A DNA stretch of 64,000 bases from Burkholderia plantarii (GTDB lineage: Bacteria; Pseudomonadota; Gammaproteobacteria; Burkholderiales; Burkholderiaceae), in NCBI RefSeq assembly GCF_001411805.1, contig NZ_CP007213.1:1178001-1242000 (forward strand), given 5' to 3'. The notes under the pieces are model-generated. The model searched no databases. It saw only the letters and a list, made by a program, of their open reading frames with translations, and had not been told where the DNA came from. Below, piece by piece: positions 19,801-27,074 of the stretch; the stretch's first letter is position 1, and each line of letters begins with the position of its first letter. A program made the position numbers and the translations under genes.

Positions 19801-22800
19801 ACCTCGGGCGGCAACCTGCAGGCCAGCGCCGGCGGCGACGTCGTGATCGGCGGCAATCTGCAGGCTGGCGGCACGGTGACGCTGCATGGCCAGGGCACCA
19901 CCGGCAACGGCGACGTATCGGTGGGCGGCGGGCTCACGTCGGGCGGCGACGCGCGGATCGTGGCCGCGCGCGACGCGACGATCGGCGGCGCCGTGGCCGC
20001 CGGCGCCGCGTTCGACATGAGCGCCGCGCGCAACCTCGTGCTGCACGGGCTCGCGCAATCGAACGGCAACTTCACGCTCACCTCGACCGATGGCACGATC
20101 GTCGCCGATCGCGCGCTGACTTCGGGCGGCGACCTGACGGCGAACTCCGCGGGCGCGATCACGTTCTCGCAGGGCACGCTCGTGAACGGCAACACCGTCC
20201 TGAACGCGGGCGGCGCGCTCACGCTCGGCGGCGCGCTGTTCGGCCTCGGCTCGGCGCAGCTCCAGGCGGGCGGCGCGATCAGCGCGGGGGCGCTGACGTT
20301 CGGCAAGGACGTCGGCTTGCAGGCCGGCACCACGCTCGCGGCCGGCGAGATCCAGAGCGCCGGCAAGGTGAGCGCGAGCGCGGCCGGCGACGTGACGCTG
20401 AGCTCGGCTACCGCGGTGGGCGACCTTTCCGTCACGTCGAATGGCGGCAATGTGGGCGCGAGCGGTTCGCTCACGTCCGGCGGCGCCACGCACGTGGAGG
20501 CGAACGGCAACGTGGCCGTGACCGGTGGCGTGTCGTCGTCGGGCGCGATCGCCATCAAGGCCGACACCGGCGACGTGTCGCTCGGCGGCCTGACCTCGAA
20601 CGCCGGCGCCACCGTGCAGGCCGCCCGGCAGCTCACGCTAAGCGGCACCAGCCAGACCGTCGGCGATCTCTCGCTGACGGGCGGCAACGTGAACGTGGCG
20701 GGCAGCGCCACCACCTCCGGCAGCCTGACCGTCGCAGCGACGGGCACGCTCGATGCCGGCGGCGCGCAGCTCGTCGCCTCGCACGACGTGCATCTGAGCG
20801 GACAGGAGGTGACGTTCGGCAACACGCTGGCCGGCGGCGCGCTCGACGCGCAGGCCGGCGACCAGCTCACGCTCGCGGCCGGTACCGTCGGCGTGGTCGG
20901 GGCCACCTCGCTGACGGGCGGCAACGGCATGACCAATGCCGCCAATGTGCTGTCCGGCGGCGGGTTGACCGTGTCCGCGCCGCAACTCGTCAACCAGGCC
21001 GGCGCCTCGCTGGCCTCGACGGGCGCGACCACCGTCACCGCGACCAACTTCTCGAACGCGGGACTCGTCAACGGCGGTACCACGACCGTCAATGTCGCGA
21101 ACTGGCTTGGCAATGCCGGTGGGGCGCTGATGGGCGTCAACGCGCTCACCGTCGCCGCCTCTCAGCTCGATAACGGCAACGGCGTGCTGTTCGCCGGCAA
21201 CGCGAGCGATCCGACCAGCCAGACGGGTGACCTGTCGCTGACGATTCGCGGCGGCAACGGCTCGCTGAACAACGCGGGTGGACAGCTGCTTGCGCAGCGC
21301 AATCTCGGCCTCGACGCCGAAAACCTGACCTTCGATCCGACCCAGGGCACCATCAGCCAGGGTGGCGGCCTGTGGATCACGGCCGGCTCGATCTACGTGG
21401 GCGGCACCTGGAACTACGGCGGACAGAGCGTGACGCTCGCCGGGCTCAACGGCATCACCAACGTGGGGGTGATGTCCGGCACGGCGGCATTGACGATGTC
21501 CGCCGGCGGAGCGTTCTCGAATTACGGGCAGTTGCTGGGCTCGAACGTCACGCTGAACGGCACGCTGGCGAACTACGCGAACGCGATCGTGCATGCCGAC
21601 GGCACCTTGACGCTGAACGGCGACACGTACAACCGAGGCACGGTGGAAGCCGGCGGTACGCTGAACGTAAATGGCGGCACGTACGACAATCAGGCCGGGC
21701 TCACGCAGGCGAAGGGCGACGCGAATTTCAATCTCGGCGGCGGCGGGGTACTGCAGAACACCGGCGGCTCGATTTACGTGGGGAACAACCTCACGATCAA
21801 CGCGGGCACGGTGGTGAATGATCAGACCGCGCCGGGGGCCGCGGTCACCACGTCGTATGCCACGGTGGATCCGGCCCTGCTGTGGTCGGGGTCGATCGGA
21901 ACGTCGACGATCAATTGGGAGTGGGTGCATGGTGGTGATCACATCACCAACTACTTCTATACCTCGACCCAGTCGGCCACGCTGGGTCAACTGCTTGCGC
22001 CGACCGGCGAGACAGCGGCAACCCCGGGCCTGCCCGGCTACTACAGTTGCGGGAACGGCTGTTCGATCCAGCCATCGCAGCCCGTCGCCGGCTCCGGCAC
22101 CGTGACGTTCTATCAGGAGCAGGTTTCCGTGTCGAGCGGGGATCATTACACCGGGACGGAGCCGGTCTGGATTCTCGCCAATGGTCCGGTGCCGGGCGGC
22201 GTTCCCACCGTCACGCTCGCGCTGCCGACTGCCACGGTCACGACGACGACGCAGCAGGCCGGGACGTCGGGAGTGATTTCCGCAGGCGGTTCCATCGCGT
22301 TGACGGCGGGTACCTTGTCGAATCGAGGCGGCCAGATTTCCGCGGCAGGCAATGTCACGCTGAACGTGCAGAGCCTCGGCAATGGCGCGGTTGCTCCGAC
22401 ATTGACAAACCAGACCGTCACCGCGTACGACGCTGGTCAGTATGCGGCGTTCCTTTCGCAACTGAAGTCGATGGGATCGATTCTCGCCACCGGGAATGCA
22501 ACCAATTCGACGTCGCTGTTCTGCATGAGCTCGGAGAACTGTTCGACGGATGCCGTCGCGACGCAGTTTTTCAACATCAACACCTCGAGCGCGGCGCCGG
22601 TTTCCTACGGCAGCACGTCGTCCTCGACGCCTACCGGCATGATCGCTGCGGGCAGCAACCTGACGCTGCTCGGCGGCAACCTCGTCAACGCCGGGCTGCT
22701 TTTCGCCGGCAACAACGTGCTGATCGGCGCGCAGAGCTTCTCCAACCAGGGCGGCAATCAACAAAACTATTCGTCGCAAGTGGGCTGCGCGTCGGGCGTG

Positions 22801-25800
22801 CCGAACTCGGCTTGCGGCAACGCCGGCCAGCCGCGCGGCAACGACCCGAGCACCACGAGCTTCGGCTACAACCAGAGCGATGCCACGATCTACGCCGGCC
22901 ATGACCTGGTGGTGGCCGCCGGCAGCATCGACAACACCTACGGCAACCTGCTGGCGGGGCATGACATCGTGCTGGGCGGTGTCGGCTCCACCGCCAGCTC
23001 CACCACGCCGGCCGCGAGCCTGACCAACACGTCGGGCAACATCATCGCCGGCAACAACATCACGCTGAACGTATCGGGCGCGATCACCAACACGTTGCCG
23101 CCGCCCGTGCCCGTGCATGAGAACTACGGCACGCAGGAGCAATACGCCGGCTGCATGACCGCCGGCGGCTACAAGGAAAGCTACTGCGAGGCATACGTCG
23201 ATCAGCAGTCCGGCAGTTCGTCCGTGATCAGCGCGGGCAACAAGCTCGACATCAACGCCGGTTCGCTGACCAACATCGGCAGCCTGATCGCGGCCGGCAA
23301 CGACGCGACCATCGCCGTGGCCGGCCCCGTGGTGAACGAGGCGCAGACGCTCAATGCCTACTGGCACTCGCACTGGGTGCAGGAAACCGGCATGTTCAGT
23401 TCGGACAAGCGCCACGACATCTGGGCCTGCGGTTCGGTGGCCGAGTGTACGGCGCTGTACGGCAGTGCCTACACCAACAGCGGCGGGCAGATCGATCCGC
23501 CCACGCCGGTCGGCAACATCGCGGCCACGATCCAGGCGCCGAACCTGTCGATCACGTCCGGCGGCCAGATCCAGAACGTCGGCAACGTGATCGGCACGGC
23601 CGTGTCGCTGACCGGGCAGAAGCTGATCAACGGCATCACGCAGCCGAACACCTATACGCCGACCGTCAGCGCGCCGCAGCGCGTGATCACGCTGAGCCCG
23701 GCCACGCTGCCGGGGCTGAACCTGTCGATTCCGCGCACCGTCGGCACGGGCAGCATCCCCACGCCGGTGGCGGGCACCGCGTCGTACGTCGACGGCTCGC
23801 TCGGCGGTTCGGGGATCGGCAACCTCGGCCCGCAGAACCTGATCAGCAATCTGCCGGCGACGCTGCAGCCGAGTTCGACGCTGTTCTACTACAACCCGCA
23901 GGAGGAAGACCTGCTGCTGCAGCAGGCGTCGCTGCAGCAGACCGGCAAGGCTTCGTTCGTCGACGGGCTCAGTACCGACAGCGAGAGTGGTGCCTCGGTG
24001 GTCGAGCAGGAGAAGGCGTACCTGTATCAGAACGCGATCGACTACGCGAAGCAGAACGATCTGCAACTGGGGCAGGCGCTGTCGCAGACGCAGGTCAACC
24101 AGCTTACGCAGCCGATGCTCTGGTACGTCGAGCAGACCGTGCCCGATCCGTCATGCACGGCCACCGGCACGGGCGTGTGCCCGACGATCACGGCACTGAT
24201 GCCGCAGGTGTATCTGCCGCAAGGCACGGCGGCGATGACGGCCGGCGGCAACATCACCGGCGAGAACGTCGCGCTGAACTTCAACGCCGACGGCAACGGC
24301 AGCATCCTGAACACCGGCAGCATCTCCGCGTCGGGCACGCTCGCCGTGAACACGCAGACGCTGACCAACCAGGCCAATCAGGTCGACGTCGGCCAGATCT
24401 GGCAGAAGGTGGAAGGCGGCTACGTCGACACCACCGGTACGGTGGTCCAGCCGGGCGGCTTCATGAGCGCCGCGAACATGGATCTGAACGTGCAGACGCT
24501 GAACCAGATCGGCGGCGCGCTGCAGCAGCTCAATCCGGACGGCAGCGTCGATCAGGCGGGCACGCAGGCGCTGCTGGCGCAGTTGCAGCAGCAGCTTGGC
24601 GGGAACTTCACGCAGACGACGGTGAGCGACGACCTGCATCAGGACTTCGTGAAGGAAGGCGGGGCGTTCGGGATCGAGCAGATCGGCATGCTGGTGGTGG
24701 CGGTGGCGGCGTCGATCGTGACCTACGGGGCGGCGAGCGCGGCGATCGGCTCGCTCAATACCGCGTTCGGCGCAGTTGGCGGTACGTTCGCGGCGGGCGG
24801 GCTCGGCAACGTCGTCTTGGCGTCGGCGATCGCTGGCGTGATGTCGAGCAGCGCGAGCCAACTGGTAGGGACGGGCAAGATAAGCTGGGGCAGTGCGTTT
24901 GAAGCCGGGGCGGTTGCTGCAATCACGGCAGGACTGACTAACGGGATAACGTACAACTCGAACACCGGGGGGCTTGGTTTCCAGACTACGCCGATTACCG
25001 AGCAAGGGGTGTCGAGCCTGGCAAGCCTAGCCGGCGTGCAGCCGGTTGTTGGTACGTCGACGAGTCAGATAATCGGTTCAGCGACGATCTCGACGATCGA
25101 AACACGTGGCTTGGCTATGCTGGCCGACGGCGTGATCACTGCTGGAGTGAACACGGCAATTGAGGGCGGTAGCTTTCTTGGCGCGCTGAGGGGCTCGCTG
25201 GTCAGTGAAGCGTCGGCTGTCGCCGCGAATGCGATTGGTGATGCGGGAAGCGTGAAGGGTTCCATTGTCGAAGGGGAAACCATCGGGAATTGGCTTGCCC
25301 ATGCCGCATTGGGATGTGCTGCGTCGGCTGCGAATGGAACAGGGTGCGCGGGCGGGGCGATTGGTGGGGCCGCTAGTGCGGCGTTCTCGCCAGACTTCAT
25401 CAAGGCGATTGACCCGACAGGTGCAGTGCTCGATTCGGGGCAGCAGGCAGCGTTGGCTGGCTTCGCGACGCTGCTCGGTGGCGGCTTGGCTGGATTAGTC
25501 GGCGCGAATGTTCAGGGTGCGGTGACAGCTGCACAGAACGAAGCGCTGAACAATTCAGGCGCACCCGGGCATCAGGGAGGCGTTCATCTTCATTTCAATC
25601 CAGATGGCACCGAAAGTTTGTCCAGCGAGATCGAGAAAGATGCTGTCCCGATCATCCCGCAAGGCACACCCTCGGCCCAAGACCAAGAGAATGACAACTT
25701 TGCTGTAGGCGGAAGGCCATTCGTCGGCGGGCTGGGTAGTGGTGCCGCCACAAACAGTTCGACACAGACTCCGTTCCAAAGGGGGATACAATTCCAAGGC

Positions 25801-26115
25801 GACGCGTTGTTGGCGCTGGGGGTGCCTGAGAATACGCAGCGTATTACAGTTTCGTTGCCCAACGGATCTCCGGTCACCGTCGTTCCGGATGCTTTGGATG
25901 GCTCGACGATCGTTGAGGTTAAAGACGTGGTCAATCTTTCGAACTCGAATCAGTTCAGAGGTTACCTCGCCACAGGTAACCCGATTCAGCTCATCGTCAG
26001 CCCAAACACACGGACTATTTCACAACCTCTGCAAAATTTGATCACTAACTCTGGTGGAACGATTAGGGTCTTCAACTCGTCGACCGGAACCTTCAGTCCA
26101 TGGACAATGAAATAG
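10879..26115 (+). CDS. cdiA: giant CdiA-like contact-dependent inhibition exoprotein, 5078 aa
   Basis: Long N-terminal extension with a hydrophobic segment (about 54-72), then a TPS secretion domain (about 110-400; NITAPNAAGISLNQY, NPNG at 224-227). Residues about 420-3300 are FHA-1-type beta-helix repeats dominated by the pattern AGGDLxVxGTL. From about 3300 the repeats become less regular, with Cys pairs. A glycine/alanine-rich pretoxin region (about 4600-4880) ends at NEALNN (4887-4892), a variant of the Burkholderia NxxLYN junction. The last 186 residues are a different, AT-richer module with PD (5003-5004) and EVK (5013-5015), like a restriction-endonuclease-fold toxin (Tox-REase-7 type). 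By family knowledge it is displayed on the cell surface and delivers the tail into neighbours. Immunity gene follows at once. Confidence 0.9.
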   Translation: MKNASTHASTRSALLDLARRTAMRRAADFHPLARPRWLGEAAAPARRYRAWQRAVAAIVAMVMYLGPLSITVEQGREAAGVLAAGSPRVLAELAALRIRLAIGEAEAAPITDPTAPIRFQPAVTQSTGLGGGVPVVNITAPNAAGISLNQYRSFNIDPVGLILNNSLMSGTSLTGGDVRANPNLSGRAASVIVNQVTSTGSAFASLLNGPLEVFGAPAAVVIANPNGITTVGTGFTNTIGVTLSTGTPQFLSDLNGTRASFDNATAVGYSVTGGHVQIEGNAGVNGPGAGIEGTVGTIDLIGETIGVNAPLYAGTRINVIAGRQFVLPGAVSAQGTSYATSANGADNTLAAIAGASASGQAIDATAFGAMTAGQIQVISTAAGMGVRADAQLAANAGDLTLSSNGDLAVAGTAAQQQVTIHANGDVTMTGAHLGVTDFTLQASGDVSSQGTIQAGGRLGVTAGGKVSLANTQANGDIAISGDGGVKLGDVQGGTTVSAVASHADGDVAIDGTLLSANGVTLQAGHDIAVAGQIGTSTLQAGAQHDIGVTGTVQTSGTATLQAASGDASIGGTLASGDTLAITAGHDIVSTGSLQVGRDLQLQAGNGARIGDARVNGVLDAQAQGAAGSGDLTFDGKTQVVGAATLTAARDVNVTGTLAGGATLALDAQRDVNVNGTGTVQSGGDQSIVAHTGSVNSQGTLTGATKLTVSAGQDVALTGATGAVGDTRLNAGRDLTIGGTLAGQGAALLEAGRDATLGGSTGYLKDLTVTSGGDLAVTGSALGNAVTLTSAGTMTLNDVQSNGPLALAANGGALNVNGTVTSMSDASAKAGGDLDVNGTLQSTGRLSANSGADLAVAGKLNTLSAGTVSAAHDMSVSGTLQASDALAITSGGNLSVAGTLNALSSATLDAGGAASVTGLVQGGGTLALTSGADTSIGGTLAATGDLSLYNAAGSLASTGTIGSGGNLRIDAAHDVDLGAGATTAQHDMTVQAGGNLTADGTLGAGGNGTLSSGGTLGGAAAIAFGQAAALNSGGDTALTGSLRGDTVQVQSAGNASLHDVLAASTMSLAAAGNLTTTGALTGNATAALRAGGDLAVRGTIAATDSLTLAAGGGIDSTGTLQTRHDLHVQAGDGARIGDAQVSGALDAQAQGNAGGGDLTFDGNTQVAGTTTLAAARDVNVTGTLASGNSLALDAQRDANVSGTLAGGATLGIAAQRDVSVSGAGTVQSAADLAITARAGSVNSQGTLTGATKLTVSAGQDVALTGATGAVGDTRLNAGRDLTIGGTLAGQGAALLEAGRDATLGGSTGYLKDLTVTSGGDLAVTGSALGNAVTLTSAGTMTLNDVQSNGPLALAANGGALNVNGTVTSMSDASAKAGGDLDVNGTLQAARSLSASAGGALAVAGAVSAQAAATLDSAGAMSVTGQVRGGGTLTLTSGADTSIGGTLAATGDLSLHNAAGSLASTGNIATDGSLHIDAARDVDLGTQSTTALQDMTVQAGGNLKADGTLIAEGNGTLGSGGTLGGAASIAFGQAATVTSGGDLALTGSLRGDTVQVQSAGNASLHDVLAASTMSVDAAHDLATTGALRGGATVALKAGGALNQSGDLQAAGDTTLSATSGAVNSSGPIATNGTLAIAAGTDIVLSGATGAAAGMTLNAARDVAASGALTVLANDLTITAGNSASLADVQAAGTFHLAANGQAGGGDASFNGTTAVVGETVVSAARDVIVNGVLAGGGDGTATNHAPTQVQAGRDVLVNGILGSGDRLGVGAARDITVGTRGQLQSAADMTLAAAGGSLTSVGTLSSAGSLSASAAQDVTLAGATGIKGDTTLTAGRDLGVGGTLVGNGAATLGAGRDLTLGGASGFAGDVGAQAGRDLAVTGALQGNALALTAAGNVSLNDVQAASTLNADARGGALTLGGTVAALGATQLQAATDLSITGLLQGTGDVSLASQGDTRIVGAVKGSAGTTVQAGGDLAVAGTIETGGAATLGAGGGLTLDGSLVAGTTGTLQAGQALAIGGKLATGNSLDLHSGAGTTIAGAVTSAADAALDAGGAIGVTGTLQAGGPLAVTSGADTTVGGALVSGGDLTTRNAAGAFTSSGTVQAGGNLSIDAARDVDLGTGRTTTLGALTVEAGQDLAANGTVIAGQAGTLSAGGKLGGNASLAFGGAGTLQSGGDMQLAGAVQAASVAATAGGSATLHDMTAATSLAVNATQDLHTTGTLVSNGTLNLHAGQDLLNEGTLQSQGDMQLSAASGGLASTGTLGGNAALSLQAGTDIALGGTATAGAATTLEAGRALSVTGALTGHGTLDASAGTDLTVSGSAASAGDATFAANGNLAVTGSVGGDGRGTLSAGRDITGAGTVSFAGAASLGAGHDVAQGGLIQGDTVGVTAAGNVGVTDVQANGALTLKAAGTNGGGDLTVAGTAAAGGQVTADAQHDLSVAGQLQGGAGVALGAGTDVSIAGAVQSGGAMTIVAQQGSLNATGGINSGGTLGVTTGLDLSLGATTSAVGDLTLNAGRDALLGGGLLIGDAGGSLNAGRDLVGTGTQSFLDGALGASAQRDVSLGGSAQAASVNVQAGDSATLKNVVAGTTLTVKTQGSAGGGDVSITGNVGANGAVSIDAARDVLLSGALANGAAQTLTAQRDVSISGSTQSAGDMSVTATHGNLGVTGSAISGGALGMTSGLDTTLGGTVSAANAMTVSAGQDLTLGGTLAGQQGGTLNAAHDIAGAGTTAFARGATLGAGHDVNLSGSLQGGSLAVTGANDVTLAGVQSTTGTLAVTANGSAGGGDVTVNGPAIATGALNVQAARDAMLNGTTTALGTTNVQAGRDATLAGTLNAGDAATLSAARNLTAGDLNAAGNLSLTATGGTLQAGNLTTQHDLNTTSGGATSVAGKTQAGGNATLTAGGDLTLAGDIAAQNAGTLESGGALNAASVAFGQSASLTAGGALNVAGTLASNGDVTASAGNGLSVTGALTSGGNLQASAGGDVVIGGNLQAGGTVTLHGQGTTGNGDVSVGGGLTSGGDARIVAARDATIGGAVAAGAAFDMSAARNLVLHGLAQSNGNFTLTSTDGTIVADRALTSGGDLTANSAGAITFSQGTLVNGNTVLNAGGALTLGGALFGLGSAQLQAGGAISAGALTFGKDVGLQAGTTLAAGEIQSAGKVSASAAGDVTLSSATAVGDLSVTSNGGNVGASGSLTSGGATHVEANGNVAVTGGVSSSGAIAIKADTGDVSLGGLTSNAGATVQAARQLTLSGTSQTVGDLSLTGGNVNVAGSATTSGSLTVAATGTLDAGGAQLVASHDVHLSGQEVTFGNTLAGGALDAQAGDQLTLAAGTVGVVGATSLTGGNGMTNAANVLSGGGLTVSAPQLVNQAGASLASTGATTVTATNFSNAGLVNGGTTTVNVANWLGNAGGALMGVNALTVAASQLDNGNGVLFAGNASDPTSQTGDLSLTIRGGNGSLNNAGGQLLAQRNLGLDAENLTFDPTQGTISQGGGLWITAGSIYVGGTWNYGGQSVTLAGLNGITNVGVMSGTAALTMSAGGAFSNYGQLLGSNVTLNGTLANYANAIVHADGTLTLNGDTYNRGTVEAGGTLNVNGGTYDNQAGLTQAKGDANFNLGGGGVLQNTGGSIYVGNNLTINAGTVVNDQTAPGAAVTTSYATVDPALLWSGSIGTSTINWEWVHGGDHITNYFYTSTQSATLGQLLAPTGETAATPGLPGYYSCGNGCSIQPSQPVAGSGTVTFYQEQVSVSSGDHYTGTEPVWILANGPVPGGVPTVTLALPTATVTTTTQQAGTSGVISAGGSIALTAGTLSNRGGQISAAGNVTLNVQSLGNGAVAPTLTNQTVTAYDAGQYAAFLSQLKSMGSILATGNATNSTSLFCMSSENCSTDAVATQFFNINTSSAAPVSYGSTSSSTPTGMIAAGSNLTLLGGNLVNAGLLFAGNNVLIGAQSFSNQGGNQQNYSSQVGCASGVPNSACGNAGQPRGNDPSTTSFGYNQSDATIYAGHDLVVAAGSIDNTYGNLLAGHDIVLGGVGSTASSTTPAASLTNTSGNIIAGNNITLNVSGAITNTLPPPVPVHENYGTQEQYAGCMTAGGYKESYCEAYVDQQSGSSSVISAGNKLDINAGSLTNIGSLIAAGNDATIAVAGPVVNEAQTLNAYWHSHWVQETGMFSSDKRHDIWACGSVAECTALYGSAYTNSGGQIDPPTPVGNIAATIQAPNLSITSGGQIQNVGNVIGTAVSLTGQKLINGITQPNTYTPTVSAPQRVITLSPATLPGLNLSIPRTVGTGSIPTPVAGTASYVDGSLGGSGIGNLGPQNLISNLPATLQPSSTLFYYNPQEEDLLLQQASLQQTGKASFVDGLSTDSESGASVVEQEKAYLYQNAIDYAKQNDLQLGQALSQTQVNQLTQPMLWYVEQTVPDPSCTATGTGVCPTITALMPQVYLPQGTAAMTAGGNITGENVALNFNADGNGSILNTGSISASGTLAVNTQTLTNQANQVDVGQIWQKVEGGYVDTTGTVVQPGGFMSAANMDLNVQTLNQIGGALQQLNPDGSVDQAGTQALLAQLQQQLGGNFTQTTVSDDLHQDFVKEGGAFGIEQIGMLVVAVAASIVTYGAASAAIGSLNTAFGAVGGTFAAGGLGNVVLASAIAGVMSSSASQLVGTGKISWGSAFEAGAVAAITAGLTNGITYNSNTGGLGFQTTPITEQGVSSLASLAGVQPVVGTSTSQIIGSATISTIETRGLAMLADGVITAGVNTAIEGGSFLGALRGSLVSEASAVAANAIGDAGSVKGSIVEGETIGNWLAHAALGCAASAANGTGCAGGAIGGAASAAFSPDFIKAIDPTGAVLDSGQQAALAGFATLLGGGLAGLVGANVQGAVTAAQNEALNNSGAPGHQGGVHLHFNPDGTESLSSEIEKDAVPIIPQGTPSAQDQENDNFAVGGRPFVGGLGSGAATNSSTQTPFQRGIQFQGDALLALGVPENTQRITVSLPNGSPVTVVPDALDGSTIVEVKDVVNLSNSNQFRGYLATGNPIQLIVSPNTRTISQPLQNLITNSGGTIRVFNSSTGTFSPWTMK
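12957..13397 (+). repeat. internal repeat copy 1 in cdiA
   Basis: About 440 bp that is almost identical to 14595-15035, at a constant offset of 1638 bp (546 codons, in frame). The few differences seen are single transitions, for example GAATTCGC versus GAACTCGC at the start and CACCTCG versus CACTTCG near 13335. Flanking segments on both sides are also clearly homologous but more diverged, so the repeat is part of a roughly 1.6-kb duplicated unit. Confidence 0.85.
14595..15035 (+). repeat. internal repeat copy 2 in cdiA
   Basis: Second copy of the 440-bp unit at 12957-13397. The near identity, against weaker similarity of the flanks (for example 13631-13749 against 15147-15270), suggests either a recent duplication or gene conversion that homogenised the centre of an older one. 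Confidence 0.85.
25555..26112 (+). other. CdiA C-terminal toxin module
   Basis: Region coding for the last 186 residues, after the NEALNN junction. Base composition falls visibly below that of the repeats. The C-terminal 110 residues hold VVPDALDGSTIVEVKDV, with the spacing of a PD-(D/E)xK nuclease core, then a helix (SNSNQFRGYLAT) and a strand (PIQLIVSPNTRTIS) resembling the Tox-REase-7 pattern. This is the exchangeable part of CDI proteins. DNase activity is the expected role, from family resemblance only. Confidence 0.7.
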
Positions 26116-26126
26116 AGGAAGGCTGC

Positions 26127-26936
26127 ATGAAATTTAAAGCACCGGTGAGCGTCAACATTCTCAGTCCGCTGACGCTTAGAGGGTCGACGGAATTTTTGGA
26201 TGCAGTGCAGACTTTTACCGACCTACTACCCCGTTTAACGCCAGAAAGATGGGGTTGGTGGGAGCCGCTTGAACGAGAATTTGATGCGGAACATCTCGAC
26301 AGGCTCGTTCCCGAGAAAGGTTTATGCGAAACGGTCTATTGGCAACGCAAGAAGCAGCCTAAAGCAGAGGGCGCCTTTTCCGTTCGGTGGTCAAGTAAAT
26401 CATCCAGGGTGCATGACACACACTCCAATATCAGCCTTACTGCTGAATTGAGGCAGGTGGAGCAAGAGGCTATTGTCGGGTACTTGAAGAATGCAAGCAT
26501 GCGTTCTGCAGCAGATTTCGCGCTTGTCGATACGCTTGCGGGGTCGTACCGGGACTTCGCGATTGAAAGTGGATCTGCGCCGTACGGAGAGCGCTTCATG
26601 GTGGTCACGCACCTATTGCGACACTGGCTCCCAGACGTTTTTTGGGGCACAGTTTTCGGTCCACCATACGTGCGTTTACTAGGAAAGGAGCGTCTTCTAA
26701 GCGCGCCCGCGTATATCGTGGAGGAGTTGGCGCCAGAAATGGTGTACGTCCAATTATCTGAGCGCATCGTGGATGTTGTCGAAGACAATGCTGGTCTTCG
26801 AACACGCCGCGAACTCTTTAAAGAGCATTTCGATAGCAACGTATTTTTCCGTTCAGGTCAAGGTTACGATCGACTGCAGCGAGGACCCGTGGGGGATGTC
26901 TTCACCGTGCCTACTTTCGAGTTAAGTGCCGAGTGA
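26127..26936 (+). CDS. cdiI: CdiI immunity protein for the resident toxin
   Basis: 269 aa from ATG 26127, which has a strong GAGGAAGG box just upstream inside the junction; an in-frame ATG at 26100 overlaps the cdiA end but lacks such a site. It begins 11 bp after the cdiA stop. The protein is cytosolic, with no signal or membrane segment, and has tryptophan-rich motifs (RWGWWEPLE, LPDVFWGTVFGPPYVRLLG) that recall Imm52-type immunity proteins; that family assignment is tentative. Position and low GC matching the toxin tail are the main evidence. It should bind and neutralise the CdiA nuclease tail in sibling cells. The next 88 bp have no gene. Confidence 0.8.
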   Translation: MKFKAPVSVNILSPLTLRGSTEFLDAVQTFTDLLPRLTPERWGWWEPLEREFDAEHLDRLVPEKGLCETVYWQRKKQPKAEGAFSVRWSSKSSRVHDTHSNISLTAELRQVEQEAIVGYLKNASMRSAADFALVDTLAGSYRDFAIESGSAPYGERFMVVTHLLRHWLPDVFWGTVFGPPYVRLLGKERLLSAPAYIVEELAPEMVYVQLSERIVDVVEDNAGLRTRRELFKEHFDSNVFFRSGQGYDRLQRGPVGDVFTVPTFELSAE

Positions 26937-27074
26937 GGGAAAGGGTTTTGTCACGTTGCCGTTCGGACTGACATCAAGAACAGCAGAGATACACTGTCAG
27001 CTGGCGTCGGACGGATTTTGGGCATGAACCGCACTGGATTTTGTGGAGGCTCGTATTCTTGAGAGAATCGAGCT

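Noticed and set aside
12000..20700. Repeat-rich stretch that might suggest a CRISPR array or satellite DNA
   Set aside because: The periodicity is codon-based and encodes beta-helix repeats; there are no constant repeats with unique spacers.
9655..21149. Very long minus-strand frames (over 2000 codons) opposite cdiA
   Set aside because: They are complements of GC-rich, repetitive coding DNA, full of Arg/Ala/Pro or Ser/Pro runs with no domain. The plus strand has the real TPS/FHA motifs.
26937..27024. Remaining front part of the orphan toxin tail upstream of the IS3 element
   Set aside because: Translation of this 88-bp strip in all frames gives nothing that joins sensibly to the tail at 28350.
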